From contig JAPDOI010000021.1 of assembly GCA_029168955.1 (NCBI GenBank), forward strand, positions 2,282,501-2,346,500: a stretch of 64,000 nt of DNA, read 5' to 3'. A program made the position numbers and the translations under genes. This document shows, one piece after another, positions 1 through 12,504 of this stretch. Below the pieces are notes generated by a model. That model was given only the letters and a program-made list of their open reading frames with translations, was not told the DNA's origin and did no database searches. This DNA is from Aplectana chamaeleonis (Eukaryota; Nematoda; Chromadorea; Rhabditida; Cosmocercidae). Each line of letters starts with the position of its first letter. Positions within the stretch are counted from its first letter, which is position 1.

Positions 1-3000
1 TCCTCAGCAGAAAAGTTTCTAGCGGTTTACAGCTGATTTACGGGAGAATTACCGCTACCTAGTGGTAAATGCTGCTTTTTACCACAGACTTACGTCTAGA
101 TAGCGTTCTGAAAGAAATTCTGCCAGAATTCCAATAAATTACCAGAAATTGTACCAGAATTTTCTCGAAATTCAACGTAATCCGCCCGAAAAAATGCGAT
201 TTCTGGTAGAGTGATTTTTACAAGCGACTAGTGTTAAACATCCCGTAAATTTGAAGTTCGTCTAGAACGAGCTGCATAAAACTCACATGAAGTGTGTATT
301 GGCTCGCAGAAAGTGTGCAGGGCCTCTCATGAAATGAGGAGGATCTCTCGAAAAGTGTGCAGAATATCAGAACAGGCGTCCAGGACTTCATGGTTAGTAT
401 TTTAAATCGTAATTTTATCTATTAAGCGTTATGAAGTTACACACGAATTAAAATCTGGAAGCTTTGATGGCAACTTTTACTTGTTTTTTTTCTATATTTC
501 TATTTTCATAAATTCGAATTCATTTTTTTTTGAATTCATAATCGGAAGCTTGTTTTCATCTTCCTCGGAACACAACTCAGTTAGAAATTAACAAATGCAA
601 GCCAGTGACATACAGTCTTTCCCCGGCATGAAGGATGACCAGAGCCGGGTTAAATTGACGCGTGCGGCTGCGCTGCACAATTGAAGCAGATGAGAAACCA
701 CCGAAGGGTCAGTTTTGGGGTGTTTCGCCGTTGACTTTCCGAATACTGTTTTTGAAACAATTTTGATCTAGCAGACTTGATCATATGAGAATAATTTCAA
801 ATAATAGGGAATTGTTTGGTGACACTTAGAAAACCGATTTCCAGTTACCTGATCTGCTCTAAACGCGCAACACGGCCGCTCTACGTCTATAGTCGCTCTC
901 CAGACGGAGGGGCAGCCGCGTCGAATCCGGGGGTTGCAGCGTGTCGAGCGTGTGGTGGAGCCGTCATAGAAAAACTGTCGAAATGGCGCAGCGATAATTT
1001 CAACATGGAAAAGAAATTCAATTTGCACAGGAAACATACATTAAAACACAAATATTACACAACAGTTTTAAATAGGTAAACGCAAACTCACTACATGAGA
1101 AAGCAATGAGAGGAGAGAACAGGATTGAGAAGGGTTCAAAATCATAGCTGAAAAGGAATTTCTCAAATCACTGGCATTTTCCTGAAAAACGAAATTCGTC
1201 CGAAAAGTGGGAGATAAACGAAAGTATTTCTGATTTTCGAAATTATTACTTCCGACATATGAAAATAGGAGGAAAGAGGATGGAAAGGCAAGAACGGGAA
1301 AAGAGAGATGAGGAAGGAGGCTGGCCGAGGGAAAATAAAAGACTGCTCCATATCGATGTTTTTTTCATGGTGGGTCTAGCAACCCGCCTCTAGGAAACAT
1401 TATTGAAAGCGTTTAATAAAATGCCGCGAAGTTTACAACTAGATTTTTCGAAAAGAAAAGATTCTGTCCATTTCACAAGTTTTTCAATGATTTCATCCTA
1501 AGATTGGATTCGTGATTTTGTTGATTCACACTTAGGTTTTATGAGCAGATTGTGTTTGTATTATGTTTTTTTTTATTTCTCGAAGTTTTTAGAGGCGAAA
1601 AGCGATTTCTGGAAAGACGATTGATAAATGACTCAAAGGTAGGGTTTGCAATTAAATGGCTTTGTGCTGTCCTCGAGTGAATTTAGATCCAGCCATCACA
1701 AAAGTAAAAAAGGAAAATGGAGAAAAAAACGATCAGGAACACAAATTTTGCTTGGTATCCGCCCGCATCCAATTATCGGTATTTCTATAAATGCCTGTTT
1801 TTCCGGTCTTCCATTTCGCTTCTAAAGTAATTGCTGGGCACTCTAAGAGACTACTGACTACTGTAGGAGCAAAATAAATCACGGATGAACAAGCAATTAT
1901 GAAAATCTCGTTAATTAAAGGGGACGTGCGGACACCTATAACTAACAGTCCTAACTTGTTTTTGGTGCGTTTTTCCTAAAATTTTCACTTAATTTTACTT
2001 TGTAATTACCATCCACCATTTTTATGAGAGAGCTCAAAATCTTTTTATCGCCTACTCGGAGCATAATAAAGGAGAATATATAATGATGCCACATCAAATG
2101 TTTATAACTAGATGCTGCCCATAATGCAAAAAAAAACTGCGGTAGTAATCAATTTGTTAAAAATCGGAAGAAATTCTGAAAAACAAACTCAATTTCCATG
2201 AAAATATTTCTGGGAAAACACTAGCTTCAGTCGAAATTCTTTTTGGTAATCAAATGACTTGCTTTTGTTTTTGCAAATACCCTGTCTCTTGTGCGAAAAA
2301 AATTCCTAAAGATTATTGATCTTCTAGAATTGGAAATCCCAGTGTTCTTCCCCATGTTATACATTTTCGAAAAGCTTTATCAGGCGCTGCTGTTGAGGTT
2401 AAGGCAAGACAGGGTTTGTGATGCAGACGCTTTCGAGATTTCTGTTTGAGAGTGTAGGACCGACGTTGCCACATCAGAAAAATCGTGTTGAAACTTGAAG
2501 AAAAAACGAAATCAGAACGAATGTTTAGGCACAATGACTTTATACCACTAACCAGTAAGTAATTATAAACAGGACTCACGGGGACTAGGAATTATAAACT
2601 AGTAAGGTGTGCTCTGGCACTTTAGTTTCTGAAACGGCCCCATTGATAGCGCACTGCTGCTGGACAAGCCCTCTGATCGCCCATGTTGAATGACTTTGTT
2701 GTCCCACAGCATATACGCTGCGCAATTTGCCCATGTCAAAAGTTGGCTCATTATTACCTCAAGTAGGGAGATGGACTGATAAATAGCCTGGGACTAGATT
2801 TGGTGGGCTCCTCTACCGTCCTAACGGACAGGTAGGTTGAAGCCCGGAATATTTGGTTTGTACATACAGTTGTACATGATTATGACCGTATCTATTGAGA
2901 TTTTGTAAGTCGTATCAAGAGCTGGAGGTTCAGGTATAGATTCTGGCAGAATGCTGAAGATTTCTGGCAGATTACGAGAACATTCTAACAAATTACGAAT

Positions 3001-3169
3001 AAAATACGAATCCTTTTGGGAGAAATTCCGCCAGAAAGGAGTGGTAAAGCTCTCGAATTTCCAGGATTTCGCGTAGAATATTTTTTGCTGAGTCAGTGAA
3101 AATAGAAAGCCCAAGGTGTAGCCATTATTATAATGTAATGGATTGATAGATTCAACACAATTTTCGGCT
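1..3169. other. unassigned AT-rich DNA, no gene seen
   Basis: I see no convincing coding region; the open frames are short and lack recognisable motifs. Positions 121-180 carry the recurring word accagaatt, a dispersed AT-rich repeat type also seen near 2.95, 4.6, 27.9 and 47.4 kb. Positions 286-385 hold several GTGTGCAG-like words that resemble a decayed piece of the 21-bp minisatellite at 5.6 kb. A GC-richer patch at about 620-970 has no recognised content. Confidence 0.5.
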
Positions 3170-3172
3170 CTA

Positions 3173-3359
3173 TCCTAGACGGGGGGCACCCAAAATTTAC
3201 TCATAGAAATGAACAAAAAACCTAATAAAAGTTGCTCGGTACTGCTATCAATCATTGTTGATATTGAAATTCTGTAGAAATACTTTGACTAATAGCGTTA
3301 CCGATCATTATTTCATCTAATTTCTGACTTGAATCCTGAGTGCCCCCCCCCGTCTAGGA
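3173..3359. mobile_element. 187-bp TIR element (MITE), TA-flanked
   Basis: The ends are inverted: TCCTAGACGGGGGGCAC on the left and the complement ending in CCGTCTAGGA on the right, with an imperfect G/C-run length. Both ends abut TA (3171-3172 and 3360-3361), as in Tc1/mariner-type insertions. The interior has no coding capacity. The superfamily is inferred from the TA alone. Confidence 0.6.
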
Positions 3360-3784
3360 TAGTGCCCAATTTTTTTCTCAAAATCCCTCCTATTACTACG
3401 AGGGCGAAATTTTCAGAAGCGTGGGATCAATGGTAACTGTGCCTTCACGCTAAGCCTGGTGTGGACATCGAAATCGGTGTAATCGGGATGTCACTGCAAC
3501 TTTGTATGCCTGTACTTACACATTCTCTTTCGTCTTAGTAGACATATAATATCTCGTTGCGATTAGATGAGATACTAAAAGCACTAAAATAGCACTAAAT
3601 GCTGACCAATGTGGCAAGTCTAGTACGATCTCTCCTGTTCTCTTTTTTTTGCTGATCACAAGAATCTGCTCTCGGTATAGGTGTAATGTGCATAATGCGG
3701 GTGTTTTTTTTTCCTATTTTTTGTCTACAATTTCTATAATCTGTGTGCTAGATGTTCTGTTCAACCGTTGTTTTTTGTCGAATA

Positions 3785-3965
3785 GTTCAAGTATATGATA
3801 TAAAAAATGTTCATAAAGTTCTCAGCCATGATCTGCAACATCAGGGATGTACTAAACTAGGAGTGGAATGTGCGGAAGAAAAATAAGTCTAGCGAGTGAA
3901 ATTTGAGGAGATCGAGTGAAATACCAGTACGCTTTAGAGAATAAGACCAGCAAAATACCAGTAGA
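3785..3965 (-). repeat. dispersed repeat, copy 1 of an inverted pair
   Basis: This segment matches 28060-28240 in the opposite orientation over about 180 bp with scattered differences. Shared words include the ATATGATATAAAAAATGTTC region, the CATCAGGGATGTACTAAA region, and the alternating 'GAGTGAAAT ... ACCAG' words. It has no coding content. Confidence 0.6.
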
Positions 3966-4189
3966 TTCAAATCCGAATTTGTTTGCCGTGCGACATGATG
4001 AGAGAACACTTTGCTCGGTGAAAATGGGTCGAGCTTGAACAACCTGATTGAAATTGGCCCCTCGGAATGCGCCTTTACCGTGTAGCTTCTTTACGAAGGA
4101 GTTTTCCTATTTTTGGGAATAAACAGGACTCGAGCTCAATTCGAGCTTCTTTGCATATGTCGTTTTTTCTCCAATTTCGCGATACCCTT

Positions 4190-5330
4190 GAGATCTGCTA
4201 GTATTTTGTAGCTTTGCGCCCTTGTAACAAGACAATTTCCAATTTCAGGCATAAAAATGTAGCTCGAGCTGAGCTCCACTGTTTGTGTCGATTTTCTCCA
4301 TTTTCACTATCTCCTCGAAATCTGATAGCATTTTGAAGCTTCGCGCCCTGTAAAACGCAAAAATTCCCAAATTTTTGGCAAGAACAATGAAGCTCGAAAT
4401 GGGCTACATTGCAATGTAGCCCATCCCGAGTTTCATTGTTCATGCCAAAATTTGGAAAATTTTGCGTTTTACAGGGCGCGAAGCTTCAAAATGCTATCAG
4501 ATCTTGAGAGGATGGCGAAAATGAAGAAAAAACGGCATTTAGCAGAATACCAGAGAGTTTTAGTGAAACACTGGAGAATTCTAGAAGATTACTCTAGAAT
4601 TTTGGCAAATTACGTTAGAATTCTAGCAGAATACCGAAGAATTTTGCCAAAATTTCTCCCTTTTTTGCCAAATTTCTCTGGTAATCTACAAAATTTTGGT
4701 GGTAATCTCCAGACCTGAGGAGTTGTAGCTCCGGTCTGGAAATTACCACCAAAATTTTGTAGATTACCAGAGAAATTTGGCAAAAAAAGAGAGAAATTTT
4801 GGCAAATTTCTGCTAGAATTCTACCCAGTAATCTTCTAGAATTCTCCAGTGTTTCACTAGAACTCTGGTATTCTGCTAAATTATGTTTTTTTCTTCATTT
4901 TCGCCATCCACTCGTGATCTGACAGCATTTTCAAGGTTCGTGTCCAGTAGAACGCAAAATTTTCCATTTTTCGGCATTATCAATGAAGCTCGAGATGGGC
5001 TGCATTGCAATGAAGCGCAAGTCATCGAGTTTCATTGCAATGTAGCCCATCTCGAGCTAAATTGTTCATGCCAAAATTTGGAAAATTTCGAGTTATGCAG
5101 GGCCCGGAGCTTCAAAGTGCTATCAGACGGCGAGGGGATGGCGAAAATGCAGAAAACACGACTTATGCAAGAAAGCTCCAGTTGAGCTCGAGTCCTGGTT
5201 ATTCCCCAAAATTGGAAAATTTCCCTGTAACATAGCTGCACAAAACTGGCACACTCTGAGGAGCCAATTTGAGATAGCTTGTTCAAGCTCGACCCATTTT
5301 TTACCGTGCTCAGGCCGAATATTTTTCACC
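4190..5330. repeat. nested fold-back region
   Basis: Several inverted repeats overlap here. A perfect 22-bp palindrome lies at 4401-4422 (centre TTGCAA) inside longer imperfect arms at about 4378-4446. A second, longer hairpin has arms at about 4540-4715 and 4733-4885, both rich in the words 'attaccag' and 'tagaattct'. A third related copy of the first palindrome lies at about 5000-5060. Short open frames on both strands are shadows of this symmetry. No transposon ends could be fixed. Confidence 0.55.
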
Positions 5331-5639
5331 AAAATACCACTAATCTCTGTAGATTCTTGGTTTTACCAGAGATTTACCACCGGTTTCCTAGAAAATTACC
5401 ACTAATCTCTGTAGTTCGCCATTTTCACTAGATTCTTGGAGATTTACAAGAAGTTTACAAGAAGTTTTTACGGTAGCTTTGTGGTAATTTCAGTTTTTTT
5501 TTCAGTGAAAAAATTTTTACCATAAGGTAATGGTAAATCTTCGTAGTTGCGCATTTTGATCCATATTTGACGCCTACACCGCCTAAACGTACTTCAGATG
5601 CGTAGAACGTAGTGAAAACCGGAAAACGGTTTAGGAATT

Positions 5640-6120
5640 GGAAATGAAATGGCAAGGCGTTGAAGGAAAGGTGCAGGAAATTATCAGGACTGCCCAGGAC
5701 GTAGTGCGAACTGTGCAGGACTTGAGCGCAGAACCTCAGAAGGGTTGGCCAGGACGTTGTGGAATGTGTGCAGAGTGTCAGTCAGAGCATGCAGAACGTC
5801 ATGGATGTGTGCAGGACCTCATTAGGAGTGTGCAGAACCCCAGTAGAAGTTGCGGGACATCACAGAATGTGGGCAGTACCCCAGTAGGTGTGTGCAGGAC
5901 GTCATGGGATATGTGCAGGACCACACGGAATGAGTGCAGGACATCCCAGAATGTGTGCAGTACCACAGTAGGAGTGCGCAGGACATCATCATCAGGACCC
6001 CAATAGGGATGTGTAGGATGTCACTGAGTGTAATCAGGGCTTGGGAAGGAGTGTGCAGGATGAGGAAGGGTGGAAGGTGCAAGACTTCTAAAGGAGTGCG
6101 CAGGGCTCAGTGGAATTAGG
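5640..6120 (+). repeat. 21-bp minisatellite, diverged
   Basis: Tandem 21-bp units begin with words such as GTGTGCAGGACCCCAGTAGG, with heavy substitution and some length change. The period is seven codons, so short open frames appear on both strands. The same family recurs at 43727-44045 and, as a GC-richer 42-bp dimer, at 38.5-38.8 and 54.3-56.2 kb. Confidence 0.7.
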
Positions 6121-6520
6121 AGTTGTGCTTGACTAAAATATGTACATCACAAAGAATTTGGTCAGAGTACGTGTTCGCGTTTCTAGCGTTTTATTTTCAG
6201 AATCATCCTACGAGTCCAATTTTCTCGCCTTTGAATTTCATCAAGGATCATGGCGAGAAGGGATGTTAAATGTTTCTAGGGTTCGAGTAAGACACAGAAA
6301 TCAGAGATGAAGTTTTTGTGCGCAAAAACTTCATACAAGTACAAGATGTGGAGGGTTTCTACTAGATTAGAGATAAGATAGGAAAGCTGGCTATGCTCAT
6401 TTGACTCTCCGCGTCACTTCTGGTGTGGTTGTGCACAACTGTAGAAGACCTGCCTTAGAAAACTTTAGGTGAGCATTAACCATGGGTGGCCCTTTGAAGG
6501 GTGGTATTCTGCCAAGTACA
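6121..6520 (+). repeat. unique-sequence half of a duplicated module
   Basis: The sequence after the 21-bp array matches 44071-44670 in the same order and orientation. Shared stretches include 'cgcgtttctagcgtttNattttcagaatca' in short blocks, 'ggatcatggcgagaagg', and 'gctcatttgactctccg'. Array plus tail therefore form one dispersed module found twice here. It has no coding potential and no clear termini. Confidence 0.6.
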
Positions 6521-7106
6521 GAAGCTTCCCAACATATGCTGCTGAAATTGTTCTTACTTTATATAATATATTCTGCAAACTTTGTGTGCGTGTGCGTTAC
6601 ACTAGTTACGTCAGAAGTCACCTGAAAATACACGCATAAATATAGTCAACGTATGCACGTATACATACAGGCTGTAAAGCGGAGAAGTTCATATGTTCCT
6701 ACGCATGCTGGTGCGGAGCGGAGGTTAGAAACAGTGAGAGAGCGGGGGGCAGACGTAGGCTGAGGCGTCGCGGTGCGCGCCGCTCGAGCCTCGAATGATG
6801 TGAATAACGACGTTTTATAGAGGGTACACACAGTATTGTACGTATAAGTACACAAGTCTACATATGCATAGAATATATGACTAAATTAAACTTATTTCAT
6901 TATATTTTGGACACTTTTATAAATCATATGACTAAGTATTATGATAACAATACTAACTTATCATCTAAGATGGATGTATACTGATGGTTCGATAAAATGG
7001 AATGATTCCAAACAATTCCGAACAAAGGTGCAAATACATTCAATCTTAGCTCTTTTTCTCATATAGACTGAAAATGGGGGTGGATGTATAGTACGGGCGC
7101 GCACTG
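6521..7106. other. unassigned DNA
   Basis: I see no gene. A GC-rich patch at about 6700-6800 contains short open frames without motifs. Confidence 0.4.
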
Positions 7107-7108
7107 TA

Positions 7109-7368
7109 CTGTGCTTCTCTGGGCCAAATTCCGGTTTGCAATTGCGTCTCGACACGCTTTGCGGCCGCACGCGCTCAAGTTAGTCGGGTTTCCAGCGCCA
7201 AAGCCGACTCGATGTGGTTTTTTTGTAGAATTTTCGCCAATTTTTTTAGTTTGCAGTTTTCGAATCGGTCAGCAGATCGGCAGCTGCACAGCTTGAAGCT
7301 CTTCCGACCCGGGAGCGTTGCGTGTCGAGACGCAATTGCGCACCGGAATTGGGCCCAGATAAGCACAG
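7109..7368. mobile_element. 260-bp TA-flanked MITE, copy 1
   Basis: Terminal inverted repeats begin CTGTGCTTCTCTGGGCC on the left and end with the complement of CTGTGCTTATCTGGGCC on the right. Both are flanked by TA (7107-7108, 7369-7370). The arms also share the word 'ttgcgtctcgacacg'. A second copy lies at 56908-57186. The TA duplication and small size suggest a non-autonomous Tc1/mariner-like element. Open frames across it on both strands are palindrome shadows. Confidence 0.75.
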
Positions 7369-7370
7369 TA

Positions 7371-8460
7371 TATGTGGCCCGCATTTTATTAACAGCTAAG
7401 CCGCTTTTGAACTGGCGACGAAGCATTTATGTTGCAAGTAACTTGTTTCGGCAACTTCTGGTGTTGCATTTAGGGGGAAATACGCACATGTAACTAAAGT
7501 AAATGGAGAAACAAATATTTCGCGAGAGCTACGCGGTAAGTTCCACAAGTTTATGGGGCCTGTGGAGCAACAGGCAACCCACCACCCCGCTATAGAAAAG
7601 AGTTTCATGACGATTTTAAAAGGTTTTCCCCAACACACTTGTTTTAGAGGAGAGCGAGCTTTCGAAAATCTATGAGAAGCATGTCAATTTTGTTTCATTT
7701 TCAAGCCCACCTATAGGAAAGTTGTCTATGTTCGATAAGTCTGATGACGCTACTGCACTCTTGAGGATTCACCATATAGGTGAAGGAACGCGGCCGACAC
7801 GATTCACCTTTTTCTTCGGTCTATTGATGATCTTTAAAGGCATGGTGGTCTACCGTGTGTGCCATGATGCGCTGTGTAATGCCCTCCACATCCATGGGCA
7901 GTACCCGAATCTATCACTATCTCGCCCTCTTTTAATACTTTCTACGTGCAGTTTCAATTTTGAGCTTCCCTACCTATTTCATTTTATTGTGTGGTGTTTA
8001 TCAGTTTTGAGCGATTGAATGTATTTTTGCTCGAAGACCTTCGTCACCAGCTCAACTCCGAAATCTATTTTGTATTTGCTGACTGATTTCAACGTTCCTC
8101 TCCAATTCCGGTCCCGATCAATTTGATCTGATAATTAGGTTTGATTATTTCACCTGTTAAAATACCCATGGAAATGCACCTGTTAATTGGAGACAGTTTT
8201 CTTTTTAAATTATCTCTTCCTCAGATTCAATATAGCGCTCCTTTGCGTCTTTAAACGTTATATATTTTTAACGTTCTAAATCGTTCTATACTATCATTTA
8301 TGTATTCATAAATAACTACGCTTCCACATCATCAGATTCACAGATCTGTGGTACAAGGACGGTTGCGGGGCGATTCACAAGTGAACACGGCTGTCCCCCT
8401 CAGTCTCTGTGCGCAGTGAGACGAGCACGGTATTCCGTTGTCCATTCACCAACGAGACGG
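7371..8460. other. unassigned DNA, one doubtful open frame
   Basis: A 98-codon open frame at 7722-8018 (+) has hydrophobic stretches but no recognisable motif, splice context or neighbour, so I do not call it a gene. The rest is AT-rich with no structure I can support. Confidence 0.35.
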
Positions 8461-9232
8461 CTCTGCATCAGGGATGTGCGGCAATTGCCGTTTGCCGGTT
8501 GCCGTTTGCCGGCCGTTTTTGGACGATTTTTGTCGATTGTCGTTTGCCGCTTTTCCTACCCTTTTTCGACAAAATTCGGCAAAAAGTGAGTAATAGATAA
8601 CCGCCGCGATTTGGACGCAAGGCCCATAGTGAATGGACCGCGCCCTATTTTCAAATGATGACCCAGCTCTCTCGTCTTTTGGATAGAACCTTTGTGTCCT
8701 TAAAATAGAACCATCTAAAAAACAGTTTGTGATTCGAGCGTCATTGTGTCCATACTCCACTACGATACCGACGCTCGCACTCGAAGGGAAAATAGGCTTG
8801 AAGTCTTTCTCGTTTTTACTAGTTCTTTCTAAGCATGCTGCGCAGCGGTCACATGGAAAGCCCGGTAAACCTTACTGCTACCGGCCCGAAAAGAGATTGA
8901 CAGGCTATACAATAAAAACTCCAACCTAGGTGGTTTAAAGACAGTGGTTGTGGTGGAAAAAGTTGCTGAGAAAACCATAAAAAGTAGATTGATTTGAAAA
9001 CAGCTTCAAACCGTGAAGGTTGTCCGCCGAAAAACGTGTCAGAATCAGAGTTTTAGGACCCTAATGCACATGTGCACAACTCCGCCCAAACCGTTCAAGT
9101 CCCGTGCTATGTAGAGTCAAATTTTATCGACTGCCGCGGCCAGAAATGAAGCGGAAGTTGAATAGTAAAACAGTTCACGGAAATGAGCAGGATAGTATAC
9201 TTGGCTAACACAAGACAATGAGAATATACTAA

Positions 9233-9478
9233 CGGGCCGGTTCACCAGCCTCTTGTCATTTCTTCAACCCTTATATTGATCCAGCTAATGATCTCGACAC
9301 TGCAAATCAGCGATGTCGATCATGTGGAGTGGATCGTCGACATTCAAAAGCATGCAAAGTTGAGGCTGTTGATACCACCCGAAATGGCGTTTTTCCCGCG
9401 GTTTTACATATGGGATCTACTACTCTGAATTCTGAGAGTTTTATTGAGGCCAATGTATGCAATCAAATGCCGCTTTGA
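9233..9478 (+). CDS. coding-like frame with C-x2-C-x5-H-x3-C cluster
   Basis: This open frame of about 81 codons has no obvious start. It contains the cluster CRSCGVDRRHSKAC, which spaces Cys and His like a small zinc-binding knuckle, although the spacing differs from the retroviral CCHC type. It lies inside the hAT-like element and its 3' end overlaps an RT fragment on the other strand. It could be a piece of a transposon protein or chance. No start codon, intron or homologue could be established from the sequence alone. Confidence 0.25.
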   Translation, partial: RAGSPASCHFFNPYIDPANDLDTANQRCRSCGVDRRHSKACKVEAVDTTRNGVFPAVLHMGSTTLNSESFIEANVCNQMPL

Positions 9479-9545
9479 TGTCGATGAAGACAACAACAGC
9501 ACATTTTCCACATCTGATTCGCTCCTCCATCAGTTGGGCGAAGAT
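9441..9545 (-). pseudogene. non-LTR reverse transcriptase fragment (motif A)
   Basis: The minus strand reads about 34 residues containing VVVFIDIKAAFD, which matches RT motif A (F-x-D-x-x-x-A-F-D) with the catalytic Asp kept. The upstream residues EERIRCGK also fit LINE RTs. The frame ends at TAA and no other RT motif follows in frame, so this is a relic. It is nested in the hAT-like element. Confidence 0.6.
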
Positions 9546-10613
9546 TCAAACGAAAATTGTTCTCAATAACACCACGGGGAGCTGAATTTTCAGTGCAATA
9601 CCTGATATGAAAAAAGACATTGTTTAACAACAAAAAAATTGTTTGTAAAGCCAAGATCAATTGTGGTGCGCGCGAAGCGCACCATATTTTGTTTTGAGTC
9701 GGCTACGCGCGCAACCCGTTTTTCGAAATCTAAGTTCAGGCTGAAGGTGGGAATTAGCTCTAAATTGCATTGAAAATAGCGCGAAAAATTGGTTGAAGTG
9801 CCTAAAAATGATCTAGAATGGTTTCCTAGGATTTGAGAAAATTTTGAAAACCGCAAGTTTTCTCTGTTAATCTCCTTTTTTTCAAACGGCATTCACGATC
9901 TTGTACTACCAGTTAGAATTGAGCTAGGGAGCTCAATTTTGGACAGGAGGCTGGAAATGACTGCAGGTCGCTCCTATTCCGATTTGAACTCGATACCTTT
10001 ACTATGAAGGGTACCTCAATATCGTGGTTTACATACTATATTAGCCGTGGAGCACGAAAACTGTTTTTTTCTGCTGTGGCTGTTGAGACCGGGGTGTGTG
10101 GGTGAATTCGCAGCCAATCAACACAGTTCGTCGGAAGTAAGTACTGAACTTGTCAGAATTCGTACTCATGACACGTCATCGATCGATAATCAATATTATA
10201 GATTTTCGTGCTTTTTGCACAAAATGCGGCGAGCAGTGATGATTGCTTTTGGGATTTGTTCTCTTGGTTGAGGAATTCTGCTCATCAGTCATTATCGATA
10301 AATACCGATCAATAATATTGATTTTTCTGCCTGTTGCACAAAATGCCGCAATGATTTTTGATTGTTGATGGCTCTAAGTCATTTGTTTGGGAAATTCTGC
10401 TCATCATGCAAGATCAAATATTAATTATCAATAATATCGATTTTTCACATTTTGCACCAAATGCGGCAATGAGTTTTATTTTTTATGATTGTAAGTCATA
10501 GGTTTCAAAAAATTTACTCATACGACAATATCGTCTGTTAGATGTTTCATCATTCCAAAATGGAAATCGTGGAGCAAAATTGAAGTCAGAAGGGGAACCT
10601 TTTTGAAAAACAT

Positions 10614-11152
10614 GAGAAATTTCTGAAAATTTAGCTTCTGGCAAAAGTAGCGATTTGGCAATGTCATTTAGAAGTCAAAATCAAAAGTATCTTGAAATAT
10701 CTTTAAAAGGGATTCGGCGCAAAATAGCCTGGAGTAATAAAAAGCAAGGAAATGAAGTGAAATAACCAAAAATACGATTTGGTGGTCGATTATTTCACAA
10801 ACTTCAACGTTGAGCTTATCAAAACGAAATCAAGCGCGCAACGGAAACATGAAGCCATTTTTGACAAGTGTAATAAGGGAATCAGTATATGTCATGCTAG
10901 GTGAAGGCAACGCTCCATTCCAAATCGTGCTTGATTTTGTTTTGATAAGCTTAACGGAGAAGTTTGTGAAATGATCGACCACCAAATCGTATTTTTTGGT
11001 TATTTCACTTCACTTCCTGCTTTTTATTACTCCAGGCCATTTTGCGCCAAATCACTTTTAAAGATATTTCAAGATACTTTTGAAATTTTCTTTGACTTCC
11101 AAATGACATTGCCATATCGCTGCTTTTGCCAGGAAGCTAAATTTTCAGAAAT
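10614..11152. mobile_element. fold-back element, arms about 230 bp
   Basis: The left arm (about 10614-10845) and right arm (about 10925-11152) are inverted copies with few differences. The words GATTTGGTGGTCGATTATTT and TAAAGATATTTCAAGATAC mark corresponding points. The central loop is about 80 bp. It is non-coding and lies within the hAT-like element, so it inserted there or moved with it. The arms resemble in layout the fold-back at 53159-53836, though the sequence is diverged. Confidence 0.7.
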
Positions 11153-11756
11153 CTTCGCTTTACAAACAAATGAACGACTACAGTGTTGTGGTGGTGCTGG
11201 GGAAAATAACAAAAGGATCCAAAAATGCGGTGTAGTTCTAACGATATGAGTTTAATATCAAACTAATCCTGGGGTTTCAAAAATTGTTGAAAATTCTTCT
11301 ATCAAGAAGTGCAAGACTTTTTTACTCGTAAGCCAATCATTAATTGCGATCTCAGTATCGCTGTAGTTATGGCTTCGGTCCTCAGAAAATGGTTGGCACC
11401 AGAGAACCTCGAAAAATTGCTACTCTAACACCAAAATCTCTGATTACCAGTTTTCTATGGGATACTCATACCGAAACTGTTTTTTTTTCATATCAGGTAT
11501 TGCACTGAAAAGCTCAACTCCACGTGGTGTTATTGGAAACGATTTGTTGTTACTTTGTTATTTTTAATACGAATGGTGCATGAAAAAATCAAACATCTTT
11601 CTACAGTCACTTTTCGAACACTCGTGTCCTTTTTTGTACGAGGTTTTTAATTTTGCCGTTTGTCGATTGCCGTTTGCCGGCCATTTTTGGGCGATTTTTG
11701 TCGATTGTCGTTTGCCGATTTTTGAAAATCGTTTGCCGCACATCCCTGCTCTGCAT

Positions 11757-12392
11757 GCATGACATGGATTTGCTTACACTGTCTGCGCGCTCTCGCAAAG
11801 ATATTTGATTGACAGTATCCGCCAGTGCGTTGGACTCTCTGGGTTTGGCTTCACAATACAGCATTAGGAACAGCAGGTCCAAGCCGCATAAACGATAAAA
11901 CTGAGAAGTGAAAACATGCGTTTCAGCGGAAAAATTACAAAACAAAAAAATAATTAGCAAAGTTTTCATATCACAAGTCAGCATTCCAGCTCTTGTACCT
12001 CTCCTTTTAATGCACTTCGTGAATGAGAGGATGTTTTACTCTTCCTGCAGTTGACATGATGGTTCGCTTATATACTGAGAGAAAATGGGTGAAGTTATCC
12101 GTATAGTTCGTTTATGTGAACGTAGCAAGCGTAGACTATATCGCTCCAGCCGCGAAGCGGCTGGAGAGGTTTGGTTTTGCCTGGCACTTGTGATCACTTA
12201 GATTTTGGTAAAGTAGTTAATAAAACCTGTAAAACAAATTTTCTAGAGATTTCCTTCTGGATATAAGTGAGAGAGTCTAGAAGACACCCGCTGACAAAAT
12301 TTGAGCCGAATCGATTGAAAATGAACAAAGTTAGATCGGCGGAAGCTTAGCAAAAATTCGCGTTTTTTCTTGTAACGCGTCCCTCGTGTCCT
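11757..12392. other. unassigned DNA with a small hairpin
   Basis: I see no gene. A perfect short hairpin, TCCAGCCGCGAAGCGGCTGG, lies at about 12144-12164. The right flank of the hAT-like element starts this stretch. Confidence 0.4.
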
Positions 12393-12426
12393 GTTCCTCG
12401 TTCCTCGTTCCTCGTTCCTCGTTCCT
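12393..12426 (+). repeat. (GTTCCTC)n microsatellite
   Basis: About five perfect copies of a 7-bp unit lie just before the 145-bp satellite array. Confidence 0.85.
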
Positions 12427-12504
12427 GCCACTAGCCACTGCCAGTAGTCGCAGGCGATCAGTTGGGCAGGTAGGTAAGTTGGTATGTGGACAGATATGAT
12501 TACT

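Larger units (their letters stand above)
8469..11748. mobile_element. hAT-like non-autonomous element, 3.28 kb
   Basis: The left end reads CAGGGATGTGCGGCAA and the right end is its exact inverted complement. The 8-bp sequence CTCTGCAT stands immediately outside both ends (8461-8468 and 11749-11756). An 8-bp duplication and CAG-type termini are hallmarks of the hAT superfamily. Just inside the tips is an approximately 70-bp 'tttgccggcc...' segment (about 8487-8553 and 11655-11722) in direct, not inverted, orientation, which is odd. No hAT transposase is visible. The interior holds an RT fragment, a small coding-like frame and another fold-back, so the element is either a large non-autonomous copy or a small MITE split by later insertions. 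Confidence 0.8.

Noticed and set aside
7722..8018. 98-codon membrane-like protein
   Set aside because: Hydrophobicity arises from T-rich sequence; there is no start context, splice signal or recognisable family.
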